In this document: positions 57,501-64,000 of the stretch, one piece after another | How positions within the stretch are numbered: the stretch's first letter is position 1 | Layout of the letters: every line of letters starts with the position of its first letter | From: Acanthaster planci | Lineage: Eukaryota > Echinodermata > Asteroidea > Valvatida > Acanthasteridae | Assembly: GCF_001949145.1 (NCBI RefSeq) | Contig: NW_019091514.1 | Location: forward strand, 37,987 to 101,986 | Direction: 5' to 3' | DNA length: 64,000 nt | The notes under the pieces: generated by a model | Seen by the model: only the letters and a program-made list of their open reading frames with translations | The model's database searches: none | Told to the model about the DNA's origin: nothing | Translations under genes and position numbers: made by a program

Positions 57501-60500
57501 TTATGGCACTTTGTAATATCCAATTATTTCACAGAGAATGTTAAGCAGTAAGCATAGTAAAAGCAAGCTTAACCCTTAGGATAAAGATGATTAAATTAGT
57601 GACCTAACAATACAGTCTCTATGTGTACGCAACTAGTAGCGCATCCTTGCCATGAAAGAGTGCTTAAGTGACTGCTAAGCAATACCATTGAATTGGGCCT
57701 TGGGCTGGGCCAGCTTAAGGATAAGTATTCTAATACTCAATCCCCCCCCCCAAAAAAAATTCCTTCAGTACTTAACTCATGCTGGGCGAACAAAGGAGTA
57801 ATAATTATAATATCAAAGCATTTATATGGGGCACAGTATCCTAAATCCCTTGGCACCAATATTATCATTGGCACTGCTTATTGGGCTCTCAACAACTGAC
57901 CATTCCTGAAACAATCTCAGCTCCCCGGGGAGTATACTAGCCTGATGCTGCCATGTCAGGCACAAAAATGGTATGACACAGCCATGTCTACCCTTATAGG
58001 TAGGTATAATTCTGGTTGGAGAGGGGCATGTAGGGGTAGAGTGACTTGCCCAAGATCACAACATGCTGCCACCAGCTGGATTCGAACCTCTGACCCTATG
58101 ATCAGAAACTACCGGTACAAACCCTAACCACTAGGCCACAATGCCTCCACAGTATACAGGTACATTGTTCTTGTCTGTTGTAAAGTGGGTGAACCTTCCT
58201 ATGCCGAGATCTCTTGTTAACCATTCCACCGTGGACCAGTGGACCACTGACATCGCTGGAGATCCACTTGCTGTAGTGAAGCTACACTGTACGCGGTGTT
58301 CTTCTCAGGTGTGGCCGTTCATTTCTCTTACCAGTACAGGCATTTCACTTGTTTAAGGCATCGATCTTTCAGCTTGACTACGGCATGAACTGTTGGGCAT
58401 GGGTGAAATACTGTATCCGTACCAATACAATTCTTCATTGCCTTTGCCTGTCAAGCTCTGCTACCGGTGAAGTCAGTCTATCAATACCCCATGTACAATT
58501 GGCTGTCCTATCCAGGCTGCCTTCCTCGGCTAATGGCGCAACCCCGAATCCTACTTTCTTATGTTCACCGGCCTTCATATTTCCATAAGAATCCACCAGG
58601 TTTCTTAATGAAGTTATTATTGCATAAATTTGTACATCTTTATTTAGTTTGATTTAGTTTATGGCAGTATGTGTAGCATAGCCATGTTACTCGTACCATG
58701 TTACTCGCTTGTACTCATGTGGATGTACACGTATGTTTATGTTCATGCAATGCTCTGCGTCATGACATTTGCCCTTTGTGGGATGTACACCAGTACACGT
58801 ATATTCTGCACAATGTCAGAGGCACACAAAGTTGTTGGTGGCAGATGCCTGTTACCATTGTCTGTTAGAGACTTTCATGTATACATAAATGTACAGTGCA
58901 CGAATACACTTTATGTCCGTGCCGGTACATGTATGTGTCGTAGTGAATGTTCATGATTCAGGGGTTTCGTGTCTGAAAAGCAACACCATGTAGGGAGTTC
59001 ATGACCTACGGTAAGACCACTCAACCTTGCACAAACGTACATGTGCATGTAGTACTGTGCAAATGTATACATGTCCATGTACATGGCCCAGCCTGGTTTG
59101 TGTTGTACATTGACAGTGTAATGCACATACATTTACTAGTACATGTATACATGTACCTGCACCTATGTACCCGCACCTATGTACCTGCACCTATATCTGT
59201 ATATGGTGTACAATTTATGTGTTTGTAGAAGTTAACTGTGTTACATAACACTGTTGTCTACTAAAATGGAGGAGAAAAAAAGAAGAAAACAAAGTAGAAA
59301 AAAACTTACATTTGAAGAATACCAACATTGAAAAATGTAAAATAACAAACACATTGCTTGAAAAGCCTTACGGCCAACTTGCCATAAAAATTTGTTACTA
59401 TGGTAACTGTAGTTTTGGGAAGGAGTGATAAACATGCTTCTGAGAAGGGAGATGTTTATCATTTCAGTTAGCGGGAAGTCGTATGTAATAAGATGTATTG
59501 AGTGTTGATTGCTGTAATAGGCAGCTGCATGAAGGATGGTTGGATAGGTTTGAATCTTGTATGAGAATAGAGATTTACATGTACACGCAAGTTGTGTCCT
59601 GGTATACATGTATGTTTGTACTTCAGAGAGACAATACTTGTGTTTTACTCAACAGGTTTAATTCAACACTTGTATTTAATCATGCAAGTAACGGTAGACA
59701 GAGATTCAGTTTTTCTCTCTTTTAGAGTCAATTATTACTATAACATTACAAACTACCACTGACAAGATACAATAACCACAGTCCCTTACAAAGTTGGACT
59801 TTACAAATGCTGAGTGCTGACCTTGGGTGGTCATTTGCCTATGATTTGTTCAACTTCACCTTCTGGACTGTTCTTTTTTTGGGAAATCTGGGACAACGTT
59901 GCTGAGCGATAATTACGACAACACCCATCCATGGTCCACAGTGGCTTAAAGGCTCTTTGCACATGCTCAACCTCCATGACTCGTTTGAGCCTCTGTGTGT
60001 GTACAGACTCAGTGGGAATCACTCACATATGGGAACAAGTACAAGTATACTCATCACAGAAATTTGCATGAATGGATTCAAACATCCTTCATGTTAGACA
60101 CAGAAATCCCTGTGTACAGTAGCAGCATGCCATCTGGCTTAAAGTGGTTAATTTCAAAGTGAATGCTGGCCCAACTTACGTTTATATTTGCCCAATCAAT
60201 CTCCTGGACGGTCGCTTTGACTCGTACACTACCGTATCTGTATGTACCTGTACATGTACATGTAGGTTAAAGTAATCTTTATGTAAATTCTGTTTCTCCT
60301 CAGCTCAATTACAAGAAGACGAATCTATGCAGAGCACTGGGAGCTCAGGTGCTAGTTTAAGTTTAGAACACATAGAGCCCGGCTTACTGAGGGCAGCTGC
60401 TCCCAGCTCTGAATCTAGCAAGCCTAGCACCAGTACCAAAGGAGGTCTCGACATGAACTTTCTGGGTAAGTTTTTCACCCGATCTGACTACCCGACGTAG

Positions 60501-63500
60501 TTAACAAACAAAGCTTTTAAAATGCACCTGTCAGGAACGGGGCAGATTTACGGTATTAACTGCATTAGGTAACCACTTCAGCATCATTATGTGGGGTCGT
60601 GGGGACAAAAGAAGGAAGAACAGATCATTGGAGCTGGCTTACGTACATGTAGCGTTGTGGGTAAGGAAAAGGATTAGTGTTGTGGTGTTCTGGGTTTGAA
60701 GGCAGAGGGGATTTGTTGTTTCGGGATCTTTCCTATTTGAAAAGGTCAATTTTGAGAGGCTGTTGTACATGCATTTACTGCCCAACTTTGTAGCCTTGAA
60801 GTATATTTTACATGTAAAGTACTTAAGGACTAACGCTCACTAAGATGTGTTCTTGATCAGCTGATATAATACATATGTACTTTGGCCCGGTTCTGAACAG
60901 GGTCATTTCTCTTTAAAAGGCTCCTTTCTTACTAGTGGTACCGATAGGTAGTGGGATTGGCTGAGTTTCCAGGGAAGGGGGGGGGACAGGATCCTGTTAA
61001 ACCTGCACTTATCAAACAATCATTGTGCACTGTGGCTATTGCTACCTACCAACCTCATTATACCAACTAAACATGAAAAGCCAAGTAAAGGGCGGAAATA
61101 TCTTGTCCCAGGCCTCGTCATAGTTTTCCTTCTTTTGACCCCCCTTCTTTGGTACTTCCAACAACTCAAACCAAATAATTCAATGCCAACCCAAAATTAT
61201 CTTCAACCATTTACGTCAAAGTTATTGTACAGTAACTGTCAGGTGTACATGTAAGTTAGGAATTTCTTTCATTGTTCCCTGAAAAGTCAAAGTTCAACTC
61301 ATACATGAAGCATTGGTTAGATCAGAATGTATTCAACATACATAATACATGTATGTGTATTGGTGTAACTGGCTCATAATACATGTACCGGTAAGCCTCA
61401 GAGACGTGTATTCCATTTTGTAGCCTGTACAATACATGTACTTTACAGTTTTGTTCCTACGTTTAAGAGAATCTTTATTTTTCAGTATCGTGAAAATTCA
61501 AATTTTTGGTCAGTTGCACTGAAATTAGCCCGTGGGCTTTGTTCCCATTGTCATAAGCTTCACGCTGTGTATGAACTTCTTCAGGTACATGTACTGGGTA
61601 CATGCAGCTGAATCTGTAGCATAACAGGTGCATTTTTGTCTACTAGCTGCTACCCAATTGTATACCGGTACGTGAATGTAGCCCTAATCATTCCAGTGTG
61701 AAGCTTCTGTAAGTCATTGGTGGTTCTGTGTTTTATGCATTAGTGGAAGATTTGCAAAGTCAAATAAAAAATGCTATCTTGCATGGGTATGTATAGGACC
61801 TGCACCTTTGTGTAGAAGTGTGGTAAATTGACTCGGCAACATACATGTAAACCACCATTGTCAATAAATCATGTACAGTACAGGCACATGTACTTTGTAC
61901 ATGCAAGTATCCACATGTAAATATTATTCCAAAGCAAATATTCATTCTTATGTGAATCAGTATTCAATAACCCTAACAGTCCCCAGTCCTCCAACAGGTG
62001 AAGGATTGAGGACTGTTAGGGATAATGATAATACAGTAGTGTGAATGATTTACTCTAAGCTTTCTTTTGTGCCAAATTTATGTTTCTGTGAAATACCTTG
62101 AACTCTGGACTTTCAATGTCATTGTCTGATGTGGTCCTTGTACACATGCACATGTAGGTTGACAGTACATGTACAGTACATGTACATGTATGTTGCAAAG
62201 CTGGGGCTAAGGCATTGTTCGTACAAATCCAGGAGTACTACATGTACATGTATGTACATGTAGTATCATTTCTTTCATGTTGCCGTTAGTGTACCAAGCC
62301 TCCCATAAACTCTAGACTAGCACACCTCTTGTTGGTCCAGATGATGTGATTTAGATCATGGTTTGCATTTGACCTTGAATACAGCCTGAAAAGAAAAAAA
62401 AAATCAAAATTTCTTTTGTATACATGCACATATCAATGATTGCAGAGCATGTTCATGTCTTGCGTATTAATTTTACACGTACCAACAGTGTTGTGACCTT
62501 TCAACTCGGCCAAATTCAGAAAGCATGGACATCTTCCACTCATGACTTGACTGAGTTTACACGTACTGTACATGCAGATCTTATCTTGTGGACTGTTGAG
62601 GGTTTAGTTTCACGTTGGTTTCCTTTCCCAAGCACTTTTTGAAAACATAATCATTTCCTCCCTTAAAAGAGCTTGATAAGGGGTAAATTGTAAGTCAGCA
62701 GGGTTCATTTGTAACATTGAGAGTACACGGACATGTACATGTACAGTGTGCGTGTGTATGCACATACAATGGGAATGAAGTTCTGTGGATTACTTTGAGG
62801 TACACATACCTGGTACATGTACAGGTATGCATGGTTGAATAGTCGCACAGGTTCGGTAGCTGGTAGAATTCCTGGAACAGCGTACGCTTGTTTCCCCCCC
62901 CCCCCACCTGGGTCAGTCAGGTGCTTTAAAAAGAAAGGGTTCTTTAAAGAAAGGAAACAGCGTGCATTAATTATGCCTTTAAAGTTCATTCACGTACATG
63001 TACAATTGCCTTCGTTTCCTGAGTTGTTGAAATCACAGTTGGTCAGGAACATGAGAAGTTACCATGAATTTGAGCTGTTGTTTGTTTTTGCTCTTTGACA
63101 TGTTGGAGGAATTGCCATTGCCGTTGCATGGATGTACATGTACATGTACATGTAATGTAGTTTTCAAAGTTTGAAAACATTGAGTAAAGTTTAGGTGTAT
63201 AACATGCTTTTTTTCTGTTATGAGTTGAATTGTATTTGAAACAGTCACAGTCATTTTGTTTCATTTTTGGAGGGTATTTTATGAATAAGATTTTTATTTT
63301 GCTTGTATTTAGTGGGTAACATCAAAACATGTAGTTTTTACTTGTCGGTTTTTCATGTAACATGAGTTTCTTAGCCAGAGGGGAAAGTTAGAGGAAGCAG
63401 AATTGTTTTCTTCCTCACATAGTGGGAAAGAAAAGAATGGAAGTGTTTTACGAATACATGTAAGCATGCATAGAAGGGAACTAAAAACCAGATCATCAAC

Positions 63501-63708
63501 AAATGGATGTACATTATTTTTCTTGGTGAAAATAGACTCGATTTTGATCACGGGGAGTAACGACTTCTCTACTGAGCCAGTTCTGGAGATTACCGAGCAG
63601 CCCAAACAGAAAGATCTGCGATTCCGCTATGAGTGCGAGGGACGGTCAGCCGGTAGTTTGCTGGGGGTCAAGTCGAACAGCGACCGCAAGACATACCCGA
63701 CTGTCAAG
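51583..63708 (+). CDS. REL: Rel/Dorsal-class NF-kB transcription factor, first 117 codons (3' part off window)
   Basis: Exons: 51583-51598, 60304-60465, 63536-63708. The joins agree in phase (1, 1, then 0 at the right). The third exon is unmistakable Rel homology domain: [20 protein letters not shown] then [10 protein letters not shown] and KTYPTVK. The DNA-contact loop [13 protein letters not shown] is intact, including the redox-sensitive Cys. EGRSAGS is the Rel/RelA/Dorsal form, whereas p50/p52 proteins have EGPSHGG; the exon ends where Rel genes usually break, before the I/V-NG segment. Exon 2 encodes an acidic/Ser-rich leader ([12 protein letters not shown]). Exon 1 contributes only MTDRR plus one base; it rests on phase match, the GTAGGT donor and position, so an alternative first exon inside the 8.7-kb intron is possible. 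Expected role: IkB-held cytoplasmic factor that enters the nucleus in immune or developmental signalling. Confidence 0.88.
54711..54727 (-). promoter_or_regulatory. Second CTCF-like motif, convergent to the one at 51400
   Basis: The minus strand reads ACCAGTAGGTGGCGCTG, a full match to CCASYAGRKGGCRS. Palindromic context (GCGCCACCTACTGGTGCGC) could also mark it as part of a repeat. Confidence 0.5.
54887..55174 (+). CDS. Unrecognised ORF with CxxC motif, possible exon or relic
   Basis: A 95-codon frame inside Rel intron 1, on the same strand. It contains [11 protein letters not shown], then [15 protein letters not shown] and [12 protein letters not shown]. The CxxC followed by later cysteines is reminiscent of small zinc-binding N-terminal modules found in multigene or transposon-derived families, but I cannot name a family. 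The last part is built from a 32-bp tandem duplication, so the natural end is doubtful. No clear splice or promoter signals support expression. It could be a Rel alternative exon, a transposon relic or chance. Confidence 0.25.
   Translation: MSACPLPAKVNNCLSSPERLSETDLCAICGHIFHGTQYFGRKCENLFSIVTDLCQNSGLVNFERAKLARPNLFLLHCPQDRCPHMRVDLRTGAYT
55120..55183. repeat. 32-bp tandem duplication
   Basis: TCAGGACAGGTGCC.ACACATG begins at 55120 and again at 55152, with one or two substitutions between the copies. Confidence 0.92.
55760..55935 (-). mobile_element. Diverged CORE-type SINE fragment
   Basis: On the minus strand GACCTTGGGCAAGTCACTTTATCCCC matches the conserved segment of the SINE at 57905-58145 and of MIR/CORE-SINEs. 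The tRNA-like head (CAATCCAGCACGAGAATAC) is heavily degraded. Confidence 0.6.
57491..57699. mobile_element. MITE with GGCCCAATT ends, second copy
   Basis: The left end GGGCCCAATTTTATGGCAC and the inverted right end GGCCCAATTCAATGG are similar. Internal GTTAAGCAGTAAGC and TGACTGCTAAGCAAT correspond to the subterminal repeats of the copy at 63736-63936. Confidence 0.75.
57905..58145 (-). mobile_element. tRNA-derived CORE-type SINE
   Basis: On the minus strand there is an A box TGGCCTAGTGGTTAGGG (58122-58138), a B box GGTTCGAATCC (58078-58088), and then ATCTTGGGCAAGTCACTCTA (about 58036-58056), the hallmark of MIR/CORE-SINEs. The spacing from A box to B box is tRNA-like. The 3' boundary is approximate. 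Confidence 0.8.
60466..63535. other. Rel intron 2, rich in TACATGTA palindrome tracts
   Basis: Tandem ACATGT/GTACAT tracts occur at 62164-62193, 62236-62263, 62733-62744 and 63132-63153, with others upstream at 55409-55423, 55527-55558 and 60248-60264. No exon is evident. A poly-C tract lies at about 62896-62907. Confidence 0.75.
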
Positions 63709-63735
63709 GTTGGATAACATAATCTGATTTGGTCA

Positions 63736-63936
63736 GAGCCCAATTTCATGGCGCTGCTTACCGCAGAATTCCGCGCTTACGATCTCCATTCTGCACTGAC
63801 TGCACAAGCAGAAAAATTCTGTGCTAACCCTTTAAGCACAGAATCCTCAGTTACGGGATGTACACATGCCCACAAGCCAAAATTCCTCGCTAAGCCGTGA
63901 AATTGCTTACGGTAAGCAGCGCCATGAAATTGGGCC
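63736..63936. mobile_element. MITE with GAGCCCAATTTCATGGCGCTGC ends
   Basis: The left end GCCCAATTTCATGGCGCTGC followed by TTACCG is the exact inverse of the right end CGGTAA plus GCAGCGCCATGAAATTGGGC. The interior repeats TAAGC and GAATTCC-like motifs. It lies just after the third Rel exon. The remaining bases to the window end (63937-64000) show nothing. Confidence 0.88.
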
Positions 63937-64000
63937 AAGTGCGTGAGAGGCTGACCGGTGACTTTGCTATTCCAAGAACCCTTTGCCACCCATGACCTTG

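Larger units (their letters stand above)
51599..60303. other. Rel intron 1 (8.7 kb)
   Basis: Its contents are a second CTCF-like motif (54711), a short Cys-containing ORF (54887-55174) with a 32-bp tandem duplication at its end, two CORE-like SINEs (55760, 57905), a MITE (57491), and many TACATGTA/GTACATGTAC tracts from about 53.4 kb onward. The stretch 51.6-53.4 kb shows nothing recognisable. Confidence 0.7.

Overview
The window is metazoan nuclear DNA. Its genes are split into many short exons with GT-AG (and two GC-AG) introns, and it is AT-rich, with dense short inverted-repeat elements, tRNA-derived SINEs and simple repeats. No operons, plasmid or phage features are visible. A C3-type complement gene, a Rel/Dorsal-class NF-kB gene, an ARHGEF33-type RhoGEF and an SDCCAG8 orthologue together point to a non-vertebrate deuterostome. 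An echinoderm is my best guess from repeat style and TACATGTA richness, but genus and even phylum are inference.

Layout. (1) 722-10297 (+): the last 13 exons of a complement C3-like thioester protein (521 codons; part of the thioester domain through the C-terminal NTR/C345C domain); its 5' part lies off the left edge. (2) 10298-18491: intergenic, with a 1.04-kb foldback element, a smaller MITE and a TC microsatellite. (3) 18492-32299 (+): a complete 15-exon coding model (926 aa) for an ARHGEF33-like Rho guanine nucleotide exchange factor: N-terminal coiled coil, DH domain, long basic/serine-rich tail, no recognisable PH domain. (4) 34540-51223 (-): a complete 17-exon coding model (772 aa) for SDCCAG8 (NPHP10), a centrosome/ciliary-base coiled-coil protein, tail-to-tail with gene 3. 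(5) 51583 to beyond the right edge (+): the first three coding exons (117 codons) of a Rel-type NF-kB factor, ending just after the DNA-contact loop of the Rel homology domain.

SDCCAG8 and Rel are head to head, with 359 bp between their start codons. That gap holds a CCAAT box, CRE-like half sites, a near-match kB site and a strong CTCF-like motif. A second CTCF-like motif in convergent orientation lies 3.3 kb inside Rel intron 1. Two innate-immunity genes (C3 effector, Rel regulator) therefore sit within about 60 kb of each other, separated by a RhoGEF and a ciliary gene. The genes share no obvious pathway, apart from complement being a common NF-kB target.

All exon models were built by hand from splice signals, reading-frame phase and remembered family sequences. 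In each complete model the exon lengths sum to a multiple of three. The most striking non-genic content is a set of foldback/MITE families, several present in two to four copies here: a palindrome that forms almost one continuous hairpin, a roughly 360-bp element whose end abuts an SDCCAG8 splice donor, a pogo-like TA-flanked element, and a 1-kb foldback built of short AAGTCGACTT-type units.
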